A stretch of 64,000 bases of DNA from Nocardioides aurantiacus (GTDB lineage: Bacteria > Actinomycetota > Actinomycetes > Propionibacteriales > Nocardioidaceae), in NCBI RefSeq assembly GCF_003752505.1, contig NZ_RKHO01000001.1, positions 1 through 64,000 of the forward strand, in the 5' to 3' direction. Under the pieces are notes generated by a model. It ran no database searches, had not been told where the DNA came from, and worked only from the letters and a program-made list of their open reading frames with translations. Shown piece after piece: positions 23,530 to 31,002 of the stretch (position 1 is its first letter; each line of letters begins with the position of its first letter). A program made the translations under genes and the position numbers.

Positions 23530-24729
23530 TCAGCGCTGGGCGCGCAGGAACTTGCCGAAGTGCGGCACGGTGAAGGCCACGGTGCCGCGTTCGGCGGAGA
23601 AGACCAAGCCCTTCTTGATCAGGCCGTCGCGGGCGGGGGAGAGCGACTGCGGCTTGCGCTCGAGCAGCCGGGCGACGTCGGCGGTCGTCACGGCCGCGTC
23701 GCCGGTGCCCTCGCCGAGGTCGGCCATGGCGACCATGTAGTCGCGCTCGGCCGGGGTGGCGCGGTCGTAGCGGGCGCCGAAGAACCCGACGGCCAGCTCG
23801 GCCTCGGCCTCGGGGGCGGCCTGCATCACGTCGCTCCAGGTGATCGGGGAGTCGACCGCGACGTCCCAGGTGACCTTGCCGTAGGCCTGCACGAAGTAGG
23901 GGTAGCCGTCGGTGAGGCGGTAGAGCTCGGCCAGGGCCTGCGGTTCGTACGTCGCGTCCTCGGTCGCCGCGGGCAGCGTCCAGGCCCGCTCGGCCATGTC
24001 GCGGGGGAGCCGGTCGACGGCGACGTAGCGGAACAGCCGCTCGGCGTAGGACTTGGAGGCGGCGAGCGCCGCCGGCAGGTGGGGCAGGCCCGCGCCGACC
24101 ACGACGAGCGGGGCGCCCTGCTGGCTGATCTCGTGGCACGCGCCGCACAGCGCGGCGAGCTCGGGCACGGCGATGTCCTGCATCTCGTCGACGAAAAGCG
24201 CGATGCCGACGCCGAGGTCGCGGGCCAGCGAGGCGACGTCGGTGAACAGCTCGACCAGGTCGAGCTCGAGGTCGCCGGAGTCGGCGCGGCCGCGGGCGGC
24301 GACGACGTCGGTCGGCGGCTGCCAGCGCCCGGCGCCGGCGGCCTTGCGGTCCTTGAGCTCGGTGCGCAGGGCGAACGCCTTGAGCACCCCGGCGACCTCG
24401 TCGACCCGCTCGGGGTCGCGGTGGCGGTGCGCGACCTCACGGACCGCGGCGTGGACGGCCTGGGCCAGCGGCAGTCGCAGCGACTGGTCGGGCCGGGCCT
24501 CGATCTTGCCGGTGCCCCAGGCGCGCTTGACGGCCAGGCTGCGCAACGCGTTCAGCAGCACCGTCTTGCCGACGCCGCGCAGGCCGGAGAGCACCAGGCT
24601 GCGGTCGGGCCGGCCGGAGGCCACCCGCTCGAGCACCACCTCGAACTGCCGCAGCTCGCGGTCGCGACCGGCCAGCTCGGGCGGCCGCTGGCCGGCGCCG
24701 GGGGCGTAGGGGTTGCGCACGGGGTCCAT
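23530..24729 (-). CDS. AAA-type ATPase, STAND/ORC-like
   Basis: The 399-residue protein has Walker A LSGLRGVGKTVLLNAL at about residues 46-61, an extended Walker B IALFVDEMQDIAVPEL at about 172-187, sensor region PLVVVGAGLPHLPAAL and a C-terminal winged-helix-like domain (TTADVARLLERKPQSLSPAR, HFGKFLRAQR). This is the layout of ORC/STAND ATPases that act as nucleotide switches. It starts DPVRNPYAPGAGQRPPELAG, a conserved actinobacterial opening. The function is not established. TACCGT lies 6 nt before the ATG. Confidence 0.8.
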   Translation of the reverse strand: MDPVRNPYAPGAGQRPPELAGRDRELRQFEVVLERVASGRPDRSLVLSGLRGVGKTVLLNALRSLAVKRAWGTGKIEARPDQSLRLPLAQAVHAAVREVAHRHRDPERVDEVAGVLKAFALRTELKDRKAAGAGRWQPPTDVVAARGRADSGDLELDLVELFTDVASLARDLGVGIALFVDEMQDIAVPELAALCGACHEISQQGAPLVVVGAGLPHLPAALAASKSYAERLFRYVAVDRLPRDMAERAWTLPAATEDATYEPQALAELYRLTDGYPYFVQAYGKVTWDVAVDSPITWSDVMQAAPEAEAELAVGFFGARYDRATPAERDYMVAMADLGEGTGDAAVTTADVARLLERKPQSLSPARDGLIKKGLVFSAERGTVAFTVPHFGKFLRAQR

Positions 24730-24735
24730 GCTGCG

Positions 24736-24741
24736 ACGGTA
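24736..24741 (-). promoter_or_regulatory. TACCGT -10 of leaderless AAA ATPase mRNA
   Basis: On the minus strand TACCGT ends 6 nt before the ATG at 24729. Confidence 0.5.
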
Positions 24742-24844
24742 TCGGTGCGTCTAGTGATTTCCGTAGACATCGGTAGCGGGCAGTAGGCGTGTCGGGTCGT
24801 CGCGATTGTCCCTGACGTTCGCGCCCCGATCGACCCGTCGTGGG

Positions 24845-24973
24845 TCAGGCGCGCTGCTGCACGTCGTACGCCGCGTCGAGGCCGGCCTGGAGCGTGGCGA
24901 CGAGGGCGGGCACCTGGTGGGCGTCGAGCCGGAAGGTGGCCGTGCACTCCCGGCCGGGAGCAGCCTTGACCAG
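24845..24973 (-). other. Possible small ORF with no standard start codon
   Basis: A minus-strand frame ending at 24845 reads protein-like (LVKAAPGRECTATFRLDAHQ, VPALVATLQAGLDAAYDVQQ) but has no ATG, GTG or TTG for more than 60 codons; a CTG at 24973 or the ATC at 24990 are the only nearby candidates. It may be a small protein with a rare start, the remnant of one, or chance. The gap between the AAA ATPase gene and the glycosylase gene (24730-25030) otherwise holds only their promoters. Confidence 0.25.
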
Positions 24974-25018
24974 CCCTTTCGTCGCCGCGATGACCTCACG
25001 GACGGCGGCGGTGCTGCG

Positions 25019-25024
25019 TAGAGT
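25019..25024 (+). promoter_or_regulatory. TAGAGT -10 of leaderless glycosylase mRNA
   Basis: TAGAGT ends 6 nt before the GTG at 25031. Confidence 0.55.
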
Positions 25025-25030
25025 TGCCGC

Positions 25031-25915
25031 GTGCCCGAGCTGCCCGAGGTCGAAGCCCTCGCCGGTGACCTGTCGCGTCGCCTGGCGGGCCGCGCCGTGG
25101 TCCGTGTCGACATCGTCGCCTTCAGCTGCCTGAAGACCTACGACCCACCGGTGACCGCGTTGGCGGGCGGGATGGTCGACGGGGTGCGTCGCCACGGCAA
25201 GTTCCTCGACCTCGACGTCTCCGGCACCCACCTCGTGCTGCACCTCGCCAAGGCCGGCTGGGTCCGCTGGCGCGACGAGGTCCCGGCGACGCCGCCGCGA
25301 CCCAGCACCAAGTCGACGCTGGCGGCGCGCGTCGTGCTCAGCCCCGGTCCCGACGGGGGCGAGGAGGCCGCGCTCGACCTGACCGAGGCCGGCACCCGCA
25401 AGAGCCTGGCGCTGTACGTCGTCCGCGACCCCGCCGAGGTCGAGGGGATCGCCCGACTGGGACCCGACCCGCTGGTCGGCGACTTCGGCCTCGACACGTT
25501 GCGCGAGATCCTGCAGCGGGCCGGCCGGGCGCAGATCAAGGGCGTCCTGCGCCAGCAGAGCAACATCGCCGGCATCGGCAACGCCTACTCCGACGAGATC
25601 CTCCACGTCGCTCGGATGTCGCCGTTCAAGCCCGCCAGCAGCCTCGACGACGAGGAGCTGGAGGTGCTCCTCGCCGCGATCCGCTCCTCGCTGGGGGACG
25701 CGGTCGAGCGCTCCACCGGTCTGGAGGCCAGCAAGCTCAAGGGCGAGAAGAAGACCAACCTGCGGGTCCACGGTCGCGCCGGTGAGGCGTGCCCGGTCTG
25801 CGGCGACACGGTCCGCTCGGTCAGCTTCGCCGACTCCAGCCTGGAGTACTGCGCCACGTGCCAGACCGGCGGCAAGCCGCTCGCCGACCGCCGGATGTCG
25901 CGGCTGCTGAAGTAG
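25031..25915 (+). CDS. Fpg/Nei-family DNA glycosylase
   Basis: The enzyme removes oxidised bases and cuts the abasic site. The 294 residues start MPELPEVEAL, with the catalytic Pro-Glu at the N-terminus. The helix-two-turn-helix has LRQQSNIAGIGNAYSDEILH at about residues 176-195. A C-terminal zinc finger shows CPVCGDTVRSVSFADSSLEY followed by CATC, about residues 255-280, and the DNA-binding tail GGKPLADRRMSRLLK. The sequence favours the actinobacterial Nei-like branch over classical MutM, but the two cannot be separated with confidence by eye. Confidence 0.88.
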   Translation: MPELPEVEALAGDLSRRLAGRAVVRVDIVAFSCLKTYDPPVTALAGGMVDGVRRHGKFLDLDVSGTHLVLHLAKAGWVRWRDEVPATPPRPSTKSTLAARVVLSPGPDGGEEAALDLTEAGTRKSLALYVVRDPAEVEGIARLGPDPLVGDFGLDTLREILQRAGRAQIKGVLRQQSNIAGIGNAYSDEILHVARMSPFKPASSLDDEELEVLLAAIRSSLGDAVERSTGLEASKLKGEKKTNLRVHGRAGEACPVCGDTVRSVSFADSSLEYCATCQTGGKPLADRRMSRLLK

Positions 25916-25940
25916 GGGCCCTTACCTGGTACGTCGTACG

Positions 25941-26025
25941 CCGAACCGACGATCAGCTCGTCGGCCGCACCCGCGGTCCACGCGGGACGAGGGGCACGAG
26001 CCGCGCGAACTGATCGTTCGTTCGG
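25941..26025. repeat. 85-bp nested inverted repeat
   Basis: The outer arms 25941-25956 and 26010-26025 (CCGAACCGACGATCAG against CTGATCGTTCGTTCGG) match with two mismatches. Inside are CTCGT/ACGAG and CCCGCG/CGCGGG pairs. It sits between convergent genes (glycosylase and DUF4396), so a two-way terminator is likely. Confidence 0.65.
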
Positions 26026-26036
26026 TGCCCTCGACC

Positions 26037-26660
26037 TCAACCCAGCGACGCGGCGGCCGAGACGACCAGGCCGCCGACCATGAAGGCGGCGATCACCGCG
26101 ACGAGGGTGCCGGTCGCCGGGGCGGGGACCAGGCGGCGCCAGCCCGTCGGGGCGGGGGCGTCGTGGAAGCGGTGGGTCAGGGCGTGTCCGCGGCCGCGGG
26201 CGAGCAGGAAGGCGTTCACGGGGTACGCCGCGGCGAACGCCACGGCCAGCGCGACCGGCATCGAGACCCAGAAGACGACGTTGACCAGACCGGCGTCCAT
26301 CGCCCCCGGGATCAGCGCCATCACCAGGTTGTCGACGACCTCCATGGTCGCGATCGACAGGGTGTCGGCGGCGAGGACGACGCCCAGGGCGGCGCCGAGG
26401 CCCAGACCGGCGCGGAGCAGCGGCAGCGTGGAGAGGGTGTAGCCGAAGACGAACGCCAGGGCGACCGCGAGCAGCAGCGTCTGGCCGGTGCCCAGGCCGA
26501 CCGCGGTGCCGACCAGCAGCCCGGTCACCTCGCCGATCGCGCAGCCCGTGAGGCAGTGCAGGGTCGCGCTGGCGGCCATGGCCCGGCCGTTCCCCTGGGC
26601 GCGGCCGTGTGCGTGGCCGTGCGCGTGGACGTCTGGCTCGGAGGTGTGGGAGGTGCTCAT
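26037..26660 (-). CDS. DUF4396 integral membrane protein with His-rich N-terminus
   Basis: The 207-residue protein starts with a histidine-rich cytoplasmic stretch (DVHAHGHAHGRAQGNG). Membrane segments of the DUF4396 domain follow: LHCLTGCAIGEVTGLLVGTA, LLLAVALAFVFGYTLST, MPVALAVAFAAAYPVNAF and VAVIAAFMVGGLVVSA. The conserved HCLTGCAIGE with its His and two Cys residues, together with the His-rich tail, suggests metal handling, though no transport activity is established. A CsoR-like palindrome lies 15 bp upstream of its ATG and a rhodanese gene is divergent. Confidence 0.8.
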   Translation of the reverse strand: MSTSHTSEPDVHAHGHAHGRAQGNGRAMAASATLHCLTGCAIGEVTGLLVGTAVGLGTGQTLLLAVALAFVFGYTLSTLPLLRAGLGLGAALGVVLAADTLSIATMEVVDNLVMALIPGAMDAGLVNVVFWVSMPVALAVAFAAAYPVNAFLLARGRGHALTHRFHDAPAPTGWRRLVPAPATGTLVAVIAAFMVGGLVVSAAASLG

Positions 26661-26674
26661 GTCATCGCGAACGC

Positions 26675-26693
26675 ATACCCCCGGGGGGTGTAT
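26675..26693. promoter_or_regulatory. CsoR/CstR-type palindromic operator candidate
   Basis: ATACCCCCGGGGGGTGTAT is the kind of C-run/G-run palindrome bound by CsoR-family copper or persulfide sensors. It overlaps a TATGCG hexamer (26672-26677, minus strand) that could be the -10 of the DUF4396 gene. No CsoR-family gene is in the window. Confidence 0.5.
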
Positions 26694-26740
26694 TCCGCGG
26701 AGGGGGAGGCCTGGGAAACCGCCCGCCGACCCCCCTCGCC

Positions 26741-26746
26741 TAGGCT
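26741..26746 (+). promoter_or_regulatory. TAGGCT -10 upstream of rhodanese gene
   Basis: TAGGCT lies 44 nt before the ATG at 26791, so unlike most genes here the rhodanese mRNA would have a short leader; AGAGAGAG before the ATG may act as its ribosome-binding site. Confidence 0.45.
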
Positions 26747-26790
26747 GACCGGCGGCGTCGTCGGCGCCCACGACCAGAGAGAGCCAGCTG

Positions 26791-27129
26791 ATGACCGAGG
26801 TCCCGACCATCGAGGTCCCGCAGGTGCCCGACCCGCTGCCCGCGGGCGTCACCGTCCTCGACGTCCGCGAGCCCGTCGAGTGGCAGCACGGCCACATCGA
26901 CGGCGCGCTCCACGTCCCGCTCACCCAGGTGCCGGACCGGCTCGAGGAGCTGCCCGTCGACCAGCAGCTGCTGGTGGTCTGCAAGGTCGGCGGCCGCTCG
27001 GCCCAGGCCACGGCCTTCCTGCGCGAGAAGGGCTTCGAGGCGGTCAACCTCGCCGGCGGCATGCTCGACTGGGCCGACGCCGGCCGACCGATGGTGGCCG
27101 AGACCGGCCAGGACCCCGCGGTCGTCTGA
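26791..27129 (+). CDS. Single-domain rhodanese-like sulfurtransferase
   Basis: The 112-residue protein is one rhodanese domain: VTVLDVREPVEWQHGHIDGA at about residues 20-39 and the active-site loop VVCKVGGRSAQATAFL, whose cysteine (about residue 68) carries the persulfide. Such proteins move sulfane sulfur in the cytoplasm. It is divergent from the DUF4396 gene with a CsoR-like palindrome between them, which would fit persulfide or metal control. The convergent aat gene ends 9 bp after its stop. Confidence 0.88.
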   Translation: MTEVPTIEVPQVPDPLPAGVTVLDVREPVEWQHGHIDGALHVPLTQVPDRLEELPVDQQLLVVCKVGGRSAQATAFLREKGFEAVNLAGGMLDWADAGRPMVAETGQDPAVV

Positions 27130-27138
27130 GCCCGGGCC

Positions 27139-27810
27139 TCAGCCCGCGAAGGCCACCGGGAGCGGGAGCGCCAGCGCGCGCTCGAGCCGCTTGAGGTAGA
27201 CCCGGCGGTCGACCTCGACGACGCCGAGGGTGGCGAGGTGGTCGGTCTGCCACTGCGTGTCGAGCAGGCGGCGGTCGGCGTACTCGTCGCGCAGCAGGTC
27301 GACCAGGCCCATCAGCGCCACCTTGGAGGCGTCGCGGGCGCGGGAGAACATCGACTCGCCGGCGAACAGGCCGCCGACGGCGACGCCGTACAGCCCGCCC
27401 ACCAGCTCGCCGTCGCGCCAGGTCTCCACGGAGTGGGCCCAGCCGAGCTCGAACAGCCGGGTGTACGCCGAGGCGATGGCCTCGTCGATCCAGCCTCCTG
27501 GGCGCGACGGGTCGGCGCAGCCCGCGAGCACCTCGGCGAAGCTGGTGTCGACCCGCACCTCGAGGTGGGCCGCCGACTGCCGCAGCGACCGGCTGACGCG
27601 CAGGCCGTCGAGGGGCAGCACGCCGCGGTCGACCGGCGACCACCACGCCATCTGGTCGGGCAGCTCGTCGACGGCCATCGGGAACAGCCCGTGGCGGTAG
27701 GCGCTGAGCAGCGTGCCGGGCTCCAGGTCGGCCCCGACCGCGACCAGGTCGCTCTCCGCCGAGACCGGTGAGGGGAACGCCCACGGCGTGCTGGGGGGTT
27801 CGAGGGGCAC
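27139..27810 (-). CDS. aat: Leucyl/phenylalanyl-tRNA--protein transferase
   Basis: Aat adds Leu or Phe from charged tRNA to N-terminal Arg or Lys of proteins, making N-degrons that feed ClpS-ClpAP/ClpCP. The 223-residue protein shows the family pattern AYRHGLFPMAV, MAWWSPVDRGVLPLDGLRVS, GGWIDEAIASAYTRLFELGW, SVETWRDGELVGGLYGVAVG and GESMFSRARDASKVAL. The GTG start at 27810 has GGGG just upstream. It is divergent from the EcsC gene with 48 bp between. ClpS itself is not in the window. Confidence 0.93.
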   Translation of the reverse strand: MPLEPPSTPWAFPSPVSAESDLVAVGADLEPGTLLSAYRHGLFPMAVDELPDQMAWWSPVDRGVLPLDGLRVSRSLRQSAAHLEVRVDTSFAEVLAGCADPSRPGGWIDEAIASAYTRLFELGWAHSVETWRDGELVGGLYGVAVGGLFAGESMFSRARDASKVALMGLVDLLRDEYADRRLLDTQWQTDHLATLGVVEVDRRVYLKRLERALALPLPVAFAG

Positions 27811-27845
27811 GGCCCCATCGTCGCAAACGGCTGCGCGGGCCGCCG

Positions 27846-27851
27846 TACGCT
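27846..27851 (+). promoter_or_regulatory. TACGCT -10 of leaderless EcsC-family mRNA
   Basis: TACGCT ends 7 nt before the ATG at 27859. Confidence 0.5.
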
Positions 27852-27858
27852 GGCGGGC

Positions 27859-28551
27859 ATGAGCTTCGCCAGTCGTCTCGGCCGCCAGCTCGACCAGCAG
27901 CTCGGGCCGCGCCTGTCCGAGCGCGCCCCGCAGCTGGCGTCGGGCTTCGTGCAGCAGGCGCTGGACCGGGCGATCCGGGGCGCGGGCCCGCTCGACGGCG
28001 CCGCGATGGCGGCCGAGAAGGCGCTCGACGCCCACCGCGACGACCCGGACGGGGCGGTCTCCCAGCTGATCGAGGACCACGTGCGCCTCGCCGGCGCCCA
28101 GGGGTTCGTGACCAACATCGGGGGCCTGGTCACGATGACGGTGGCGGTGCCGGCCAACATCGCCGGGCTGGCGCTGGTCCAGTGCCGGCTGGTCGCGGCC
28201 GTCGCGCACCTGCGCGGCTACGACCTCGCCGACCCCCGCACCCGCAACGCCGTGCTGGCCACGCTGGTGGGCGAGGAGAAGCTGCTCTCGCTGGTCACCC
28301 AGCGCAAGCTGCCCGGCACCCCGATGGCGCTGGCCACCGCTCCCGTGCACGACCCGCACCTCGACGTCCTGGTCGCCAACGAGGTGGCCTCGGAGCTGAT
28401 GACGCGGGTCGCCGGCAAGCGGCTGGCCAGCACGGTCGGCCGCCGGGTGCCGGTCGTGGGCGGCCTCGTCGGAGCGGGCACCGACGGCTACGCGACCTGG
28501 CGGATCGGTCGCTACGTCGACCGCGAGCTGCTGCCGCGCAGGCGCCGGTAG
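27859..28551 (+). CDS. EcsC-family protein
   Basis: The 230-residue protein matches the EcsC family: LIEDHVRLAGAQGFVTNIGG, VTMTVAVPANIAGLALVQCR, AAVAHLRGYDLADPRTRNAV and a hydrophobic glycine-rich C-terminus (VGGLVGAGTDGYATWRIGR). EcsC proteins are membrane-associated and of unknown biochemical role; the name comes from an ABC-transporter operon in Bacillus, which is absent here. Its last 40 bp overlap, tail to tail, the end of the sulfotransferase gene on the other strand. Confidence 0.75.
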   Translation: MSFASRLGRQLDQQLGPRLSERAPQLASGFVQQALDRAIRGAGPLDGAAMAAEKALDAHRDDPDGAVSQLIEDHVRLAGAQGFVTNIGGLVTMTVAVPANIAGLALVQCRLVAAVAHLRGYDLADPRTRNAVLATLVGEEKLLSLVTQRKLPGTPMALATAPVHDPHLDVLVANEVASELMTRVAGKRLASTVGRRVPVVGGLVGAGTDGYATWRIGRYVDRELLPRRRR

Positions 28552-29717
28552 CCGGCGTACCCCACCCGTGCCACGGCGTTGTGCCGCGCCAGCGCGACCA
28601 GCTTCTCCTTGGCCCGGTAGGTGGGCGTGGCGTGCAGGGCGTCGATCTGGCCCATGAGGTCCTGGATCACCTCGTGGAGCTCGACCTCGACGTCGCGCAG
28701 CTTGGCGGCCTCGCCGGTCATGATGGCCAGCGCGTCGAGGGCCGCGTCGGCCACCGCGTGCTCGTCGGGGGCGTCGGGGTCCGCGAACGGCCGGGGCCCG
28801 TCGGGCAGCAGGTCGGCCAGGTCGCCCACCACGTCGTAGTCCCGGCGGCGCAGCTCCGCGACCCAGTCGGCGGCGAGCTGCGCGGCCCAGGCGTGCGCGT
28901 CGGGCGGCAGCCCCAGCCGGGCGGTGCCGGGCCGGCCGGCGAGGTTGCGGTGCACGACCATCTCGCGCACCAGCGAGCGGTAGTGCCGGTTGGGCAGCAC
29001 GTCGTTGAGGCGCTCGTTGAGCCGGCGCAGCATCGCCGACTCGGGCACGCCGAGGGAGGCGTTGGCCTTGGCGCCGGGGGTGAACTCCTCCGGGTCGATG
29101 CCGAACAGACCGGCGAAGCGCTCCCACAGCAGCGTCGGGGCGGCCCCGGGCCGGGGCACCGTGACGACGTGGACCTGCGCGGGCGGCAGCGTGGCACCCC
29201 AGCGGGCGAGCACGTCGGGCACCTCCTGGACACCCCAGAACCACTGCGCCACCTCGGAGGGTCGGGTCGGGTCGCGCAGCTCGGCGAGGAACCGGCCGTA
29301 GGTCTTGGAGCGCCGGTGCTTGACGTTCTCCTGCCACTCCGCGGGCACCTGGCGCACCAGGTCGCGGGCCGAGACCACCAGGTGCACCTCGGTGCCGGGG
29401 CCGGACAGGTCGGCGATGGCCTGCTCGGCCTGGACGCGCGAGGCGGTGCCGAGGATCTCGTGGCTGACCACGGCGTCCCCGGGCCAGGCGCGCACCTCGG
29501 CGGCGAGGGCGTCCCAGGCGCCGGCGGCCTCCCGCTCGAGCCCGCCCCACGGCAGCTGCATCAGGTCCAGCGCCGCCATGAAGTGGGCGTCGGGACGCTC
29601 GGCGGCGTAGAGCAGGCCGCGCTCGCGCAGGGCGTCGCCGTGGGTGAACAGGATGTCCTGCACGAACGAGGTGCCGGTCTTGGGCGTCCCGACGTGCAGC
29701 AGCACCCGGCGCGTCAC
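28512..29717 (-). CDS. Sulfotransferase-like P-loop protein (paralogue 1)
   Basis: The 401-residue protein starts with the sulfotransferase 5'-phosphosulfate-binding loop VLLHVGTPKTGTSFVQDIL (residues about 5-23). It continues with VVSHEILGTA, HLVVSARDLVRQVPAEWQEN, which contains the Arg/Ser-type 3'-phosphate contacts, and VHVVTVPRPGAAPTLLWERF. PAPS-dependent sulfation of a polymer or lipid is expected from the family, but the substrate is unknown. It is clearly related to the gene at 30999-32111. A C-terminal helical segment (VELHEVIQDLMGQIDALHA) follows the catalytic core. The GTG start is chosen at the family N-terminus. Confidence 0.75.
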   Translation of the reverse strand: MTRRVLLHVGTPKTGTSFVQDILFTHGDALRERGLLYAAERPDAHFMAALDLMQLPWGGLEREAAGAWDALAAEVRAWPGDAVVSHEILGTASRVQAEQAIADLSGPGTEVHLVVSARDLVRQVPAEWQENVKHRRSKTYGRFLAELRDPTRPSEVAQWFWGVQEVPDVLARWGATLPPAQVHVVTVPRPGAAPTLLWERFAGLFGIDPEEFTPGAKANASLGVPESAMLRRLNERLNDVLPNRHYRSLVREMVVHRNLAGRPGTARLGLPPDAHAWAAQLAADWVAELRRRDYDVVGDLADLLPDGPRPFADPDAPDEHAVADAALDALAIMTGEAAKLRDVEVELHEVIQDLMGQIDALHATPTYRAKEKLVALARHNAVARVGYAGYRRLRGSSSRST

Positions 29718-29793
29718 GGGGTCACGTCCACGCGGAGCCCACGCCCCGTGGGGCGACACGGCCGAGGGAGGGGGTCCTGGAGCGGGTGCTGGG

Positions 29794-31002
29794 TCAACGA
29801 CGAGGTCCTTCCTGGTGGCGCACGAGTCGCAGGCAGGCCGCGAGGGTGAGGTCGAGCGTCTGGGAGCGGTCGAAGGTGCCGCGCCGCGGCCGGCCCGTGC
29901 GGGGGGTCGGGTGCGCGAGCACCCCCGGATCGCCGTGGACAGGGTAACCAGCCTCGTCCACGCGGGCGGCGAGGTCGGCGGCCGCCCGCCTGGCCCAGTC
30001 GAGGTGGGGCTCCGGCACGGCCGCGGCCTCGGCCCCGGCGGCGGCCCCGGCGTCGGCCCCGGCGTCCGGGCGGTCGGCGGCCAGGCCGTCCAGGACGGGC
30101 ACCAGGCGGCGCGCGAGACGCTCGCCGGTCACCGGGCCGCGGGCGAGCGGCGCGAGCCGGTTGACCCGGCGCTGGAGGTCCCAGCGCGCCAGCTGCAGCG
30201 GTCGTACGCCGGGACGCCCGGCCCCGTCGCCGGCCCCGCCGCGACCCAGGACCTCGAGCGCACCGTCCTCCAGCGTGGCGGGGTCGCCCGCGACCACGAC
30301 GTGCACCCGGCCGGGGTGCTCGGCGGCGAGCCGCTCGGCGAGCCGGTCGACGTCGACGGGGTCGGGCAGCCGGTCCGCGGAGGCCGCCCGGCGCCAGACC
30401 GCGCGCCAGGTCAGGCTGCCGCCGCCGGCGACCCGGCCGGCCCAGTGCTCGGCCATGCCGAGCTCGAGCGGGAGCCCGAGCACGAGGTGGACGGGCCGCC
30501 GGCCGCCCTCCACCGCTCCCGCGGCGAGCAGCCGCTCCCGCACCGCGGCGGTGCGGGTGCGGGTGCCGTGCAGCCGGAAGCCGGTGCGCCAGGGCCAGGC
30601 GCGCCGGGCCGGCGGCGCCGGCGCGGGGACGGGGTCGGGGGCCTGGCCGAGCAGCCGCACCACGACACCGGCGGCCAGCCGCACCAGCAGCTCGGGCGGG
30701 ACGGTGGTGGGGTCGACGGCCGGCGACCCGAAGGGCCGCGCGTCGGGCCAGGGCAGCGGCGGGTCGACGGGGCCGCGGCCGGGGCGGGGCGTGCCCAGGA
30801 GCACCTCGGCCAGGCCGGCGGGTGCGGGGCCGTGACCGGCCAGGTTGAGGCGACGCAGCAGCTCGAGGTGGACCGCGCTGGGGGCGGCCGGCGCCGCGCG
30901 TCCGGGGTCGACGGCGAGCGACCAGCGGCCGGCGTCCCACGGGGTGGTGCCACCGGCGCGGAGGTGCGCGGCCCAGGCGTGCGCGGCGGCGTCGTAGCTC
31001 AT
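29794..31002 (-). CDS. Hypothetical protein between two sulfotransferase genes, 402 aa
   Basis: The 402 residues are very rich in Ala, Arg, Pro and Gly. The N-terminus has SYDAAAHAWAAHLRAGGTTP; the middle has LVLGLPLELGMAEHWAGRVA and VHVVVAGDPATLEDGALEVL; the C-terminus has WARRAAADLAARVDEAGYPV and FDRSQTLDLTLAACLRLVRH. No signal peptide, membrane helix or recognisable catalytic motif is visible. Its ATG overlaps the stop of the upstream sulfotransferase gene by 4 nt and the next sulfotransferase follows 76 bp later, so all three are probably one transcript and one pathway. Confidence 0.6.
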   Translation of the reverse strand: MSYDAAAHAWAAHLRAGGTTPWDAGRWSLAVDPGRAAPAAPSAVHLELLRRLNLAGHGPAPAGLAEVLLGTPRPGRGPVDPPLPWPDARPFGSPAVDPTTVPPELLVRLAAGVVVRLLGQAPDPVPAPAPPARRAWPWRTGFRLHGTRTRTAAVRERLLAAGAVEGGRRPVHLVLGLPLELGMAEHWAGRVAGGGSLTWRAVWRRAASADRLPDPVDVDRLAERLAAEHPGRVHVVVAGDPATLEDGALEVLGRGGAGDGAGRPGVRPLQLARWDLQRRVNRLAPLARGPVTGERLARRLVPVLDGLAADRPDAGADAGAAAGAEAAAVPEPHLDWARRAAADLAARVDEAGYPVHGDPGVLAHPTPRTGRPRRGTFDRSQTLDLTLAACLRLVRHQEGPRR

